64,000 bases of DNA. Source: Anadara kagoshimensis (lineage: Eukaryota > Mollusca > Bivalvia > Arcoida > Arcidae). The notes under the pieces are model-generated. The model saw only the letters and a list, made by a program, of their open reading frames with translations, made no database searches and was not told where the DNA came from. The stretch covers positions 67,249,260 through 67,313,259 of the forward strand of contig CM037870.1 of the NCBI GenBank assembly GCA_021292105.1, read 5' to 3'. A program made the position numbers and the translations under genes. Positions 23,702-34,700 of the stretch are shown piece by piece. Position 1 is the stretch's first letter. The number at the start of each line of letters is the position of its first letter.

Positions 23702-23762
23702 TTCATGATCACCAGTACACCAATTAGTTATATTTCATGATCACCAGTACACCAATTAGTTA
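23702..23762. repeat. 32-bp direct tandem duplication
   Basis: ttcatgatcaccagtacacc plus aattagtta occurs at 23702 and 23734. Confidence 0.95.
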
Positions 23763-23776
23763 ACATATACATGTCA

Positions 23777-23972
23777 AGTACAGACCTGTCGAAAGTTTAA
23801 CACTGAACAAACGAAAATGAGTCTAACTTCTACTGCCGTGAGGCAGAGATATGGAAGAGCTGTCTAGATATAAATAGCAGAGGTGGTGATATAGATAACG
23901 AGTGGCCGAGATTAGCTGACGATTCGGCTTTAACCCATTAGCTCAATGTTAAACTTCGACAGATATGTACTG
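23777..23972. mobile_element. MITE family M1, copy C (about 196 bp)
   Basis: The left end agtacagacctgtcgaaagt and the right end (acttcgacagatatgtact) are near reverse complements and match the termini of copies A and B. In intron 4 of the proximal acyltransferase gene. Confidence 0.75.
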
Positions 23973-24404
23973 TGGCTGAAATTGAGAATCGGACTGCACG
24001 ATTTATAATATGATTTAAACATAGTTAACGATGCAAAGACACGTGCAATCAGACAGCTTCAGGACAACGTAGTATTGTCATTGTAACGATTAGCCGTAGT
24101 TTACAATGCGTACTTGACTGTAGAGTTGAGTAAAAGATATATACGCTCTTGTCAGAATTCTGTCGCTGATATCGAGATGGTCATTTAGGGGATCATAGAG
24201 GAAAGGGAAGTGCCTGCAACTATAAACTAACTTTCAAAACACAACTGACAAACTTTCTCGTACAAGGATCTATCAGGAATGAAATCGTAACAAGGTTATG
24301 AAAGGCGCTCATATCAGGAACCATGGGTTTTGATTATTCAGCAACGTTAACAGAGTTCTAAAGACTTTCTAGATATATGGAAACAACTTATTTGATACTT
24401 TATT

Positions 24405-24655
24405 GCCGTCATCACAATATTGTTGACACATATAATATCTCTGTATCCAAAATTACCCTGGATATATTTGACGTCCCATAGTTCCATGTTCTTTTTATTC
24501 TCAATTTCGATTTCACACATGGCAGTTGTAGTTAGCTAAACAGGATGTGCTTACCCTTCCGGAGCACTCGGTCTCACATTCATGGTGGAAGTTCATGTGT
24601 TTAGCTTATGTATTTATGGATTTATGGATAAGTATGTTTGTTTTCATGATTACAT
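24405..24655 (+). mobile_element. Dispersed repeat copy (Penelope-like 3' fragment)
   Basis: Contains atcacaatattgttgacac, ccctggatatatttgacgtc, gtgcttacccttccggagca and gtggaagttcatgtgttta in the canonical order. Confidence 0.8.
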
Positions 24656-24720
24656 CAACTTACATTGCATTTAATAATGGAAATTAAATATATTTAAATT
24701 TTAAGTTGATCTTTACTTAC

Positions 24721-24868
24721 ATATATTTTAGAGTATCTTCCGTGACCATTAATAAGTAGCATGTACCGAATAATCTCGGAATAAATGAGATCTTGTGTAG
24801 CTGACAAAATTCCGATTGAGGATTGCCAAAAACCTCGTCGCACATTTTAACGACGTCGCCAGAAGCTC
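24721..24868 (-). CDS. Proximal acyltransferase, exon 4
   Basis: 148 nt, identical in length to the paralogous exon; phase 1 to phase 2. Encodes ASGDVVKMCDEVFGN and CYLLMVTEDTLKY; donor GTAAGT. Confidence 0.82.
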
Positions 24869-24928
24869 CTGAACAAATAATAATATATAATCATTATTTT
24901 GTCAAACGTGGGATTCGTGATTTATACT

Positions 24929-25068
24929 TAACAAATAGTTAATGGCATTGCGGGTCATATGGCAGTCTACGGACCGGGTAGTCATCCCCAAAGAAGTATA
25001 TGGATCTCAGCTTCTCTACCCGGTCCATAAATTGTCATATGGCCAGCAATGCCATGAACTATTTGTTA
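24929..25068. mobile_element. Palindromic element, 53-bp arms and 34-bp loop
   Basis: The arm at 24929-24981 (taacaaatagtt-atggcattg ... ggaccgggtag) pairs with 25016-25068 with only a few mismatches. Looks like a hairpin-type MITE; it sits 61 bp upstream (gene sense) of exon 4. Confidence 0.82.
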
Positions 25069-25252
25069 CACTATATACCCCCAAATAAAAGCTACATATT
25101 CTCTTTACACTTTCAAACAAACAATGACTGACAAAATTCAACACTTGAGGTAAGTTTCTTAATCTTAGGACAGACGTCTCTCTTGTAAATAAACAGTCCT
25201 TGGCATCTGTTATACTACTCAAATCGTCTTCAGTAAAATTAATAGAATATTA

Positions 25253-25389
25253 CACCAGTAACAGGGTAAGACAGAGATATCGCAAACGAGGATGAATATT
25301 TTCCTGTCCAGAACGAGCTTTAGCGAGTTCTGGACATTGAAAATATTCATCCGAGTTTGAGATATCTTTATCTTACCCTTTTACTGGTG
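25253..25389. mobile_element. Palindromic element, about 63-bp arms and short loop
   Basis: The left arm starts caccagtaacagggtaaga and ends gtccagaac. The right arm is its reverse complement ending at 25389, around a loop of about 12 nt (gagctttagcga). A few mismatches. In intron 3. Confidence 0.82.
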
Positions 25390-25499
25390 TGGGATTCTTT
25401 TTCTCACATATTTGCAACATAAAGCATGCTTTGTAAACAAAAACATAGCCATCCATGTTCAAATCACAAAAAATAAATAATTTGAAAACTGACAAAGTT

Positions 25500-25745
25500 A
25501 GTTAAACACGCAATCTTCCACCAGGAGAGTGATTTGTAACTTCGAAAGGGTAAGCACCTCCTATGTAGCCAGCTACACCTGCCATGGATGTAATTATAAT
25601 TGATAATGAAAGGAACTTAGAACAATGGGACGTCAGAATAATTTTTGATACAGAGCCATCGGTTTTATCCACAACGTCATGGCAGCCGTGGAACGTTTTG
25701 AGGGCATTGATAAGCCTAGGCTTGCAATATCTCCGAGCTCTACTT
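25500..25745 (-). mobile_element. Dispersed repeat copy (Penelope-like 3' fragment)
   Basis: The reverse complement carries aagcctaggcttatcaa, tggctgccatgacg, gtgtagctggctac, aggtgcttaccctttcg and tggtggaagattgcgtgttt. Confidence 0.75.
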
Positions 25746-25828
25746 TAGCATGTTAACTATGAAACAAATACAGTACACAATAAGTACGAGACAGATGATA
25801 TATTGTATATTATACCAGTTTTAAATTG

Positions 25829-25880
25829 ACAGCACTAGACGGCCGTTTTGGAATACAATTCCTCATAAGCAGTGCTTTGA
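25829..25880 (-). ncRNA. Degenerate hammerhead ribozyme motif, copy 2
   Basis: On the minus strand it has the architecture of the motif at 57.8 kb: AGCACT / AGTGCT stem I, GGAAT-TGT-ATTCC stem II and a GTC site. The catalytic core is mutated (cttatga for ctgatga; caaaac for cgaaac), so it should be inactive. It lies in intron 3, in gene sense, about 85 bp 5' of a same-orientation dispersed repeat copy. Confidence 0.6.
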
Positions 25881-26269
25881 CTAAAATCATGAAACCAATT
25901 TTTTTTTTCAAGATATAGAAAAGATACCCAAAGGACCAAAATATATTATACCAAATTAAGCTAAGGAATACTTTGCATGAAGAAGTATATCTTAGTTTAA
26001 AAAAATCAAATTTTAACTGGCAGCAAATTAAGACAAAATGATTTTGTGTTATATAAAAGGAAAGCTGACAATAGACAAATTGAAGTCATCACATTATTTG
26101 TTTAGCCATTTTATGAACCGACAGATACAATTACCTTTTATTAGCCTAAAAATTGTGCTTGGGTGAACATTTTTACGCTTTTATTAAATCCACAAGATAG
26201 GGAACATGGTCGCAATTGTCAATACCACTTACCTAACAAACAAAAACATACCAATCCACGTTTAAATCA

Positions 26270-26425
26270 TAATAATTTAACAAGTAGGAGCTTTGGAAAT
26301 TGGCATTAGGTTAAACACGTAGACTTCGACCAATAAACTATGTCTGGGTGCTCCAAAAGGATAAGCATCTCCTGTTTAGCTAGCTACACCCGCAACTCAG
26401 ATATTTAGTACGAACATTTAAGCAA
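26270..26425 (-). mobile_element. Dispersed repeat copy, short 3' fragment
   Basis: The reverse complement has gggtgtagctagctaaacag, atgcttatcctttt, ggagcaccc and gtgtttaacct, matching the 3' part of the family. Confidence 0.65.
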
Positions 26426-26709
26426 ATAATAAAAAGATACAGTAATAACAGCACTGAATTTAATGTCTTGTTTAATGGGGGGGGGGGCTATTAAATCACG
26501 GATTATTTGTGAAATTCAGCTTCAAATCATAGTTTTTTAATATGCAAATTTTTATCTAAAATATTGGCATCCACTTTAAATAAAATAAGTAATAAAACAT
26601 CGACAGTTTCATTAGATATGGTCAAGGGATGTCACATGTTATATTTTGAAATATATAGTTTGAGCTAAGTTCCCACGAAGGATATGAGTATAATACTAAT
26701 AAAACGTAC

Positions 26710-26715
26710 CAGCCA
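26710..26715 (-). promoter_or_regulatory. Exon 3 donor junction used to fix the reading frame
   Basis: GGCTG|GTACGT: the exon ends at 26710 and leaves one base (phase 1) in the ancestral frame, matching the exon 4 start. This confirms that the upstream frame, not the junction, is at fault in exon 3. Confidence 0.6.
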
Positions 26716-26820
26716 GTTGAACTTCCCTTTTCCATTCCAAAACATCTGTTAGCAGTTTATTAGTCCAGCATCTTTATTATCCTGACAGTAGATAAATACC
26801 AGTCTGTTTATAAATGGAAC
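26710..26820 (-). pseudogene. Proximal acyltransferase, exon 3, with frameshift and premature stop
   Basis: 111 nt against 109 nt in the paralogue: +3 (in frame) and -1. The deletion lies just before the conserved TDVLEWK segment and brings TAA (26749-26751) into frame. Acceptor ccag and donor GTACGT are intact. Confidence 0.78.
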
Positions 26821-26954
26821 CTGGAAAAAAAGTCGATCGAGTAATTGATTGATTGATTAATTGGATATAGTTTTAGGCCCTAGTCAAGAATATTCCATTT
26901 AAATCAAAATATCGCCAGCTAAAGGTTGTTTAGCTAAAGTTAAAGAAAGTGTTA

Positions 26955-27200
26955 CCTTTACAATGCACTGATAACAATGTGCAGGGAGGGTTCTTTAACG
27001 CGCCATGTCTGCCTAGTCACAAGACATAGGTATTTTAAGTTTCTTGCGAAAGGCCCCTTGACTTTCATGTCTAAATGCTGAATGTTTGACGGAAAATTAG
27101 TCACTACCTTTTTTAAAGTTAAAGTCAGAACCGGCCCAGGTTCTAACCCACGATATTCCACATGCGAAGAGGGCACTTTACCAATCATGTTGTAGAAGAA
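26955..27200 (-). mobile_element. tRNA-derived SINE, copy 3
   Basis: The reverse complement has a B-box-like gtgggttagaacctg, then gacatgaaagtcaaggggc, ctttcgcaagaaac, and a 3' region with cctgcacattgttatcagtg, matching the body of the other copies. In intron 2 of the proximal acyltransferase gene. Confidence 0.7.
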
Positions 27201-27299
27201 ATGCATTTGACATAATGAGACCATGTATGTAAGAGTAACTCCCATTCTTTTCGTCATTGTTGACAACTTTAAGCTTGTACATGTAACCTGATTTTGACA

Positions 27300-27900
27300 G
27301 CGGATTGTAGGTTGCGTACATTCGCTTTATGTAGCAGATATTACATTTCTGTCAATTTATTAAGATTCTTTGTAGTGATTCAACTTCTTGGTTGCATTAA
27401 CTGTTGCCAAATAGATGTTTCCAGTTACACATTTCTTCTATTATCAGTCTTTAATGAGTTATGTCTGCTTCTTCTGCTCATGGTGTATTTGTTTTCCAAT
27501 TAATACGCTATGGTAGAGCTTATTACCACTACGGAGACTTTATATAACGAAGCACACTGCTTGCAATTAAATTGTTGACCCAGGGATATTGCAAGTCTAG
27601 GTTTATCAAGGCTCTAAAAAGTTTAAGGCCATCATCACAATATTGCTGATGTCTCTGTGTCCGGGATAGCCCTGAATATATTTGACGTCCCATAGTTCCA
27701 CGTTCCTTTCACACAATTTTCATTACACACGGGGCGGGTGTAGCTAGCTAAACAGAGGGTGCTTACCCTTCCGGAGCAACCGGACCCACTTATCTTGTGG
27801 AAGTTCGCGTGTCTAACCTGACTTGTCAGTTCCAAATTTTCTTTGCTTCTGGGTTGTGATTTGGACCTGGATAAGTATAATTATTTGGTTTTGATTATGT
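27300..27900 (+). mobile_element. Dispersed repeat, long copy (Penelope-like 3' fragment)
   Basis: Covers the coding-derived part (ctgcttcttctgctcatggt, gtctaggtttatcaagg) and the downstream non-coding part (ccctgaatatatttgacgtc, gtgcttacccttccggagca, gtggaagttcgcgtgtctaa, ttggacctggataag). Confidence 0.82.
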
Positions 27901-27924
27901 CCAAATTACAATTAAAACAATAAG

Positions 27925-28035
27925 TTAGAAAATTGGCCAATTGAGTGAAATTCCAGCATTGAAGTTATGTTAGGTGGTGCAAACGGCTAAGAAACTCTTG
28001 TCTAGCTACCTACACCACGTGTAAAATCTAAATTG
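27925..28035 (-). mobile_element. Dispersed repeat, short degenerate copy
   Basis: The reverse complement has gtgtaggtagctagacaag and cacc-acctaacataacttc, a diverged version of the family's 3' part. Lies just 3' of exon 2. Confidence 0.45.
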
Positions 28036-28088
28036 CGAAAAGGAGGAATATAATACGAACAGATAAAATTAAAGTCACCATCATCTAA

Positions 28089-28205
28089 CCTTGATAACAG
28101 ATCTGTCAGCTTGAACTAAAACTGCTGTATATCCAGGCCATTTATCAACCCATACTGAATATCCTTGTAATGCTCCTTTGCTTATCAACGATACCGGGAT
28201 ATATG
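28089..28205 (-). CDS. Proximal acyltransferase, exon 2
   Basis: 117 nt, phase 0 to phase 0; acceptor tttcag, donor AAG|GTTAGA. Encodes TYIPVSLISKGALQGYSVW and onward, the N-terminal half typical of the GLYAT family. Confidence 0.82.
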
Positions 28206-28315
28206 TCTGAAACAAACATCTACATTGTTTTGTTACTGGGAATTAGAAATAACTTACCTTAATTTTTGTGCATGTTTACTATAATATAGTATATAAGTAA
28301 ATCCGGTTTCAAATT

Positions 28316-28367
28316 GCAGCACTACAATGCCTTTGGGAATAAAATTCGTCATTAGTAGTGCTCTGAC
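28316..28367 (-). ncRNA. Degenerate hammerhead ribozyme motif, copy 3
   Basis: Minus strand: agcactactaatgacgaat ... attcccaaag ... gtagtgct. The AGCACTA/TAGTGCT stem and the GAAT/ATTC stem II remain, but the core is taatga-like, so it should be inactive. Flanking sequence (accaaaattata, ttaccaaatt) also matches copy 2 at 25.9 kb, so both are parts of a larger shared repeat. Confidence 0.5.
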
Positions 28368-28751
28368 CAAAATTATAGATCCACAATATTTTTCAGACGT
28401 AGAAATGAGAAAATAGAGGGTCCCAGATTTATTTTACCAAATTCACCTGGGGCAATACTAGCATGCATAGCTTAAATTTTCGAGAAATTCAAAAATTAAC
28501 GAAATAGATAATTTTGAATATTTACAATGTGACTGTATCTCCCTTCGATGAAACTGTATTGCAATTCCCGTGAAAGACAATGGGTTCATGACCCTTGATT
28601 CCATACAATGACGTCATGTCCTCCCACCGGGGGTCACGTGGTCATGCGAGATACGCTGACTTTCATAGCAAAAAATCCTATCTCATATGAGCAGGTATGG
28701 ACGAATTGTGCCAAGGGGATGAAACAAATATGGGAACAAAATATTTATTTT

Positions 28752-28850
28752 AAAAAATTGTATATATAAGAAATGACATTTCTGCTCAACGTATTTCAAG
28801 ACGTAATGCAAGATAGTGTGGCGCGTACCAAAGGATGTCTTCGGAATATA
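28752..28850 (+). repeat. Dispersed repeat, left member of an inverted pair
   Basis: taagaaatgacatttctgct ... gatagtgtggcgcgtaccaa ... aggatgtcttcgg is the near reverse complement of about 29866-29955. The two members enclose about 1 kb. Confidence 0.75.
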
Positions 28851-29266
28851 GAATATATAAGGAAATGACCCATAGGAAAATTTCATGCATGTCAAAATTT
28901 ACATTAATAAAATATTGGTTAAAAGTACTTCCTATCTATAGAATAAAGTATGTTCTAAAATGTCATGTCAAAAAAAGATATCTCTGGTAACGAATAAGTA
29001 TTTCTACATGTGCCTGGAAAAGGTAATTCAAAGCAAAAATGGATATTTCCATACATTTGACTGCATATATATTGCAATTTCATACTAATGGCAGACCTGC
29101 CCGTGAACAAAACCGACATTAAATTGTAGGTATTTAATGTAGTTTTCATTAACATAAAGATTATCCACGAGCATGCCTGCCATCATGGTGAAAAATTGAA
29201 AAACGCTTAAAAAATAAACCATTATCCTTGTCCGTCACTCATATATTATAGTGTATACAAAGCGTT

Positions 29267-29363
29267 TGTAAGCCTCGGTATCTCCATGGTAAAGTCTGTG
29301 GACTGCTAAGACATCAAGAAATGCTCTTCTTTTAATGTGTGGGTTCGAATCCCATACATTGCA
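29267..29363 (+). tRNA. tRNA-Ser(GCT)-like pseudogene or tRNA-derived SINE head
   Basis: gtggactgctaagac resembles the anticodon arm of tRNA-Ser(GCT). It is followed by a long variable region and a good T arm (gtgggttcgaatcccat). Acceptor and anticodon stems do not pair well, so this is a decayed copy or a SINE head, not a working gene. Confidence 0.45.
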
Positions 29364-29865
29364 CGGGATTTTGTTTTTAAATTTTTCCTAATTTTTGTAT
29401 CTTCAAAACACATTTTTTATTCAATTATATTTAACTCAATTGTAAGTGAATAAGTTATAATACTTTTTTCGTCAAAAGTTAATATCTAAGCAAGTTGTAT
29501 AAGCACCGATGTTAATATATTAACAAGACAAAGCAAAGTAAAAATCTCGTATAAACATGCCGTCTCAACAACGTGCTTGTTGTATACTGGTATATGTAAC
29601 AAGAGTGTCATAGTTGTAGGTTTGTTTGTACTCTGGAACAACGAATTGAAAATGCTGCCAGGGCATCGGTAAATCACAAAAATAATTTACTTTCGATTTA
29701 AAGTATATTTATTCATTGTACAGCCGCTTTTTACTACGGATTTTAACTGAAACGTTATCACCGATTAAGTGACAGAAAACACTATTTTATATAACAGTGG
29801 CCTCATACAGGTAAAATCTTAAAGCCGTACCAGGAATATTCCTGTGGGTCAATCGCTCGCAAAAA

Positions 29866-29955
29866 CCGAGGACATCCTTTGGCACGCGCCACACTATCTT
29901 ATATTTCCTCTTGAAATACCATGATCAAAATGTCATTTCTTAAAGAACGGTATTT
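29866..29955 (-). repeat. Dispersed repeat, right member of an inverted pair
   Basis: See 28752-28850. The reverse complement contains gatagtgtggcgcgtgccaa and aggatgtcctcgg. Either terminal repeats of one element or two independent copies. Confidence 0.75.
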
Positions 29956-30459
29956 ATCTGGTTTGGTTGTTTTATCATTTTTATCTTAAACGCTTTGATT
30001 TTTTGATTGCCTTGGTTGTAGGCAAGTCAATGTTTTCATTTCTATTTGTTTTAAACTCGAAATATTTTTTATTAAGAAAATAATATATTCTAGACAAATT
30101 GAAACTGCTATTATATATTAACGTATTTGTAGCACAGGCGTTTTATGTCTAACGTAAATCAGTTATCGTTACACTGTTAACGTTGTCCATCTGTGTATAA
30201 AAGGACTCTTTTACTGTTTCCATTCTGATGGGTTTGGGAAGTTACCTCGCATTTTGCTGTTGAACAGCAGGCATACAAATGTCTTGTAAGAATATTGTTA
30301 AGGTAAAATTAAAACCTGTATAAATAACAATTCAGCTGTATATGATTCAAAATTCCCTAATTCTATGATGTATAATCACAGTAATAATGACTTAAACATT
30401 GTCGAATAAATTATATGATTGTGTAAAAAAGTTACATAGTTATTCTAGTGAACTTGAAA

Positions 30460-31060
30460 TAAAAGACACGACTAATTCCTCAAGTTCTGCTTCATATTTA
30501 CACTTACCTGAATTATGACACACACGAAATGCTACATTTGAAACTTTATGACAAACGTGATGACTTCATTTTTTCTATTGTCAACTTTCCTTTTATGCAG
30601 CAATATACCTGCTTCTCCTGCTTATGGTGTATTTGTTTCCCAATTAATACCCTATGGTAGAGTTTGTTTCCACTACGGGGACTTTGTACAACGACGTAGG
30701 CTGCTTGCAAATACATTGTTGACTCAGGGATATTGCAAACCTAGGCTTATCAAGGCCCTCAAAACGTTTTATGGCAGTCATCACAGTATTGTTAATAAGT
30801 TTGATGTCTCTGTGTCCTTGATTGCCAAGGATATATTTGACGTCTCATAGTTCCATATTTCTTTCACACAATTTTGATTACACACGCGGCGGGTGTAGCT
30901 ATCTACACAGAAGGTGCTTGCCCCTCCGAAGCACTCGGTCTTACTTCCCTGGTGGAAGTTCACGTGTCTAACCTAACTTGTCAGTTCCAAAGTTTTTACT
31001 TTGCTTCTGGATTGTGATTCGGACATGATTAGTATGTTTGTTTTTGATGATAGATAAACG
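30460..31060 (+). mobile_element. Dispersed repeat, best copy, encoding a retroelement C-terminal fragment
   Basis: An open frame at 30548-30850 (100 codons) reads SNIPASPAYGVFVSQLIPYG, then RRRLLANTLL, then LIKALKTFYG and VNKFDVS. This SNIP-PAYG-SQLI-Y ... LKxFYG pattern is, to my recollection, the conserved C-terminal tail of a reverse transcriptase family abundant in aquatic invertebrates. It continues into the family's 3' non-coding part (gtgcttgcccctccgaagca, gtggaagttcacgtgtctaa). Class Penelope-like is proposed from the linked RT relic and the hammerheads. In intron 1 of the proximal acyltransferase gene. Confidence 0.75.
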
Positions 31061-31341
31061 ATTTCTTTTGAAATTGAAAAAAACGCTTTAGAATAAAATA
31101 TCATTCAGACATAACCATAATAACTTAATTCATTAGATTCGGGTAATAGAGATAGTTTTATAAATGTCAGTTTTTTATAGTTTTTGTCAGACTATTTCCA
31201 GTGTTATTTATATATATCTATTTATTTTTCTGCATCCATCATTACTTTAACGTTTTCATTGTTATCATTATTATTTAAATACTGCAAATATATTATTTGA
31301 ATGAAATTGGAAAATAATATACAGTCAGTTTATAAACTTAC

Positions 31342-31413
31342 CGTCAAAGATTGCTGAATACATTTCTTTAACTCATGTGCCAACTGATTTATTTGTTCTC
31401 TTGATAGTTCCAT
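31342..31413 (-). CDS. Proximal acyltransferase, exon 1
   Basis: ATG at 31413; 24 codons; donor ACG|GTAAGT in phase 0. Alignable over its length with exon 1 of the distal paralogue. Confidence 0.8.
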
Positions 31414-31679
31414 TTTATACAAAATGATATATGACACACCATGAAAAACTTCAAATACTTAATAAACAACATGCAGTTAGGTATATATTAAACCTGCACA
31501 AATGTAACGAAGGTCAAAATATATAACTCCCAGATATGATATTAAGTAAACTTTAGCTAATAACTACGACGGTGTATAGTGGACAGCAACAAATACATTC
31601 TGAAAATTATATAGACAAACGATATTGACATGTCCGTTCCTATCTACAGTCGTTAGCCACATTTACAGATATGGTCCTT

Positions 31680-31740
31680 ATATACCTTTGCCTTTATGTG
31701 AACTCGGCCTTTGAACACATGACCTTCATTTATATATCAA
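31680..31740 (+). repeat. Left-flank partial unit of the tgacctt repeat
   Basis: tttgaacacatgaccttcat then ttatatatcaaaatg-tcatta matches the units at 37.8-38.6 kb. It is interrupted at about 31750, exactly where the 29-bp satellite begins. Confidence 0.7.
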
Positions 31741-34700
31741 AATGTTCATTAGAAAATACAGCAAACCAAGACAAAACAAAAAAAAAATGCAACCAAACAA
31801 GACAAAACAAGGAAAACACAGTCAACCAAGACAAAACAAAGAAAATACAGCCAACCAAGACAATAACGAAGAAAATACAACCAACCAAGACAAAACAAAG
31901 AAAATACAGCCAACCAAGACAAAACAAAGAAAATACAGCCAACCAAGACATTAACGAAGAAAATGCAACCAACCAAGACAATAACAAAGAAAATACAGCC
32001 AACCAAGACAAAACAAAGAAAAAACAGCCAACCAAGATAAAACGAAGAAAATACAACCAACCAAAACAAAACAAAGAAAATACAGCCAACCAAGACAAAA
32101 CAAAGAAAATACAGCCAACCAAGTCAAAACAACGAAAATACAGCCAACCAAGACAAAAAAATACAACCAACCAAGACAAAACGAAGACAATACAGCCAAC
32201 TAAGACAAAAGAAAGAAAATACAGCCAACCAAGACAAAACAACGAAAATACAGCCAACTAAGAAAAAACAATAAAAATACAGCCAACCAAGACAAAACAA
32301 AGAAAATACAACCAACCAAGACAAAACAAAGAAAATACAGCCAACTAAGAAAAAACAAAGAAAATGCAGCCAACCAAGACAAAGCAATGAAAATACAGCC
32401 AACCAAGAAAAAACAAAGAAAATGCAGCCAACCAAGACAAAGCAAAGAAAACAGCCAACCAGGACAAAACAAGGACAGTACACCAACCAAGACAAAACAA
32501 ATAAAAACTACCAACCAAGACAAAACAAAGAAAATACAGCTAAATAAGATAATAACAAACAAATTACAACCAACCAAGACAAACAAAGAAAATACAGCCA
32601 ACCAAGACAAAAAAATACAACCAACCAAGACAAAACAAAAACAATACAGCCAACCAAGACAAAAGAAAGAAAATACAGCCAACCAAGACAATAACAAAGA
32701 AAATACAATCAACCAAGACAAAATAAAGAAAATACAGCCAACCAAGATAAAACAAAGAAAATACAGCCAACCAAGACAAAACAAAGAAAATACAACCAAC
32801 CAAGACAAAACAATAGAAATACAGCAAACCAAGACAAAAAAAAAAAAATACAACCAACCAAGACAAAACAATGGAAATACAGCAAACCAATACCAAACAA
32901 AGAAAATACAAACAATCATGAAAAAACAAAGTAAATACAGGTAGCAAAGACAAAACAAATATAATACAACGAATCAAGACAAAACAAAGACAATACAGCC
33001 AACCAAGACACAACAAAGAAATTACAGCCAACCAAGACAAAACAAAGAAAATACAGCCCACCAAGACAAAACAAAGAAAAAACAGCCCACCAAGACAAAA
33101 GAAAGACAATACAGCCAACCAAGACAATAACAAAGAAAATACAATCAACCAAGACAAAACAATGAAAATACAACCAACCAAGACAAAACAAAGAAAATAC
33201 AGCCAACCAAAACAAAACAAAGAAAATACAGCCAACCAAGACAAAACAACGAAAATACAGCCAACTAAGAAAAAACAAAGAAAATACAGCCGACCAAGAC
33301 AAAACACTAAAAAAACAGCCAACCAAGACAAAACAATGAAAATACAGACCACCAAGACAAAACAAAGAAAAAACAGCCCACCAAGACAAAAGAAAGACAA
33401 TACAGCCAACCAAGACAATAACAAAGAAAATACAATCAACCAAGACAAAACAATGAAAATACAACCAACCAAGACAAAACAAAGAAAATACAGCCAACCA
33501 AAACAAAACAAAGAAAATACAGCCAACCAAGACAAAACAACGAAAATACAACCAGCTAAGACAAAACAAAGAAAATACAGCCAACAAAGACAAACACTAA
33601 AAATACAGCCAACCAAGACAAAAAATGAAAATACAGCCAACCAAGAAAAAACAAAGAAAATGCAGCCAACCAAGACAAAACAAAGAAAATACAGTCAACC
33701 AGGACAAAACAAAGACAATACAGCCAACCAAGACAAAACAAATAAAAACTACCAACCAAGACAAAACAAAGAAAATACAGCTAAATAAGATAATAACAAA
33801 CAAAATACAACCAACCAAGACAAAACAAAGAAAAAACAGCCAACCAAGACAAAAAAAATACAACCAACCAAGACAAAACAAAAACAATACAGCCAACCAA
33901 GACAAAAGAAAGAAAATACAGCCAACAAAGACAATAACAAAGAAAATACAATCAACCAAGACAAAATAAAGAAAATACAGCCAACCAAGATAAAACAAAG
34001 AAAATACAGCCAACCAAGACAAAACAAAGAAAATACAACCAACCAAGACAAAACAATAGAAATACAGCAAACCAAGACAAAAAAAAAATACAACCAACCA
34101 AGACAAAACAATGGAAATACAGCAAACCAATACCAACAAAGAAAATACAAACAATCATGAAAAAACAAAGTAAATACAGGTAGCAAAGACAAAACAAATA
34201 TAATACAACGAATCAAGACAAAACAAAGACAATACAGCCAACCAAGACACAACAAAGAAATTACAGCCAACCAAGACAAAACAAAGAAAATACAGCCCAC
34301 CAAGACAAAACAAAGAAAAAACAGCCCACCAAGACAAAAGAAAGACAATACAGCCAACCAAGACAATAACAAAGAAAATACAATCAACCAAGACAAAACA
34401 TGAAAATACAACCAACCAAGACAAAACAAAGAAAATACAGCCAACCAAAACAAAACAAAGAAAATACAGCCAACCAAGACAAAACAACGAAAATACAGCC
34501 AACTAAGAAAAAACAAAGAAAATACAGCCGACCAAGACAAAACACTAAAAAAAACAGCCAACCAAGACAAAACAATGAAAATACAGACCACCAAGACAAA
34601 ACAAAGAAAAAACAGCCCACCAAGACAAAAGAAAGACAATACAGCCAACCAAGACAATAACAAAGAAAATACAATCAACCAAGACAAAACAATGAAAATA

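Larger units (their letters stand above)
22129..31413 (-). pseudogene. Glycine N-acyltransferase-like gene, proximal copy, frameshifted in exon 3
   Basis: Five exons match those of the intact paralogue at 52.0-56.6 kb in order, phases and sequence. Family role: transfer of an acyl group from acyl-CoA to glycine or a related amine (GNAT fold). Exon 1 encodes MELSREQINQLAHELKKC; exon 2 YSVWVDKWPGYTAVLV; exon 5 the complete acyl-CoA-binding half, with YVQPEYRGRGLAQY (R-x-x-G-x-A loop) and NLHEKIGFRKV. Exon 3 has one in-frame extra codon and then a 1-bp deletion relative to the paralogue, which creates TAA at 26749-26751. All splice sites remain canonical, and exons 1, 2, 4 and 5 are open, so this is either a very young pseudogene or an assembly indel. 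Introns are loaded with mobile elements. Confidence 0.75.

Noticed and set aside
29267-29363. Functional tRNA-Ser(GCT) gene
   Set aside because: The T arm is good, but acceptor and anticodon stems do not pair, so I list it only as a relic.
30548-30850. 100-codon frame as an independent host gene
   Set aside because: Matches the coding tail of the dispersed retroelement family, with homologous broken copies at 27.3, 42.0, 47.2 and 58.2 kb.
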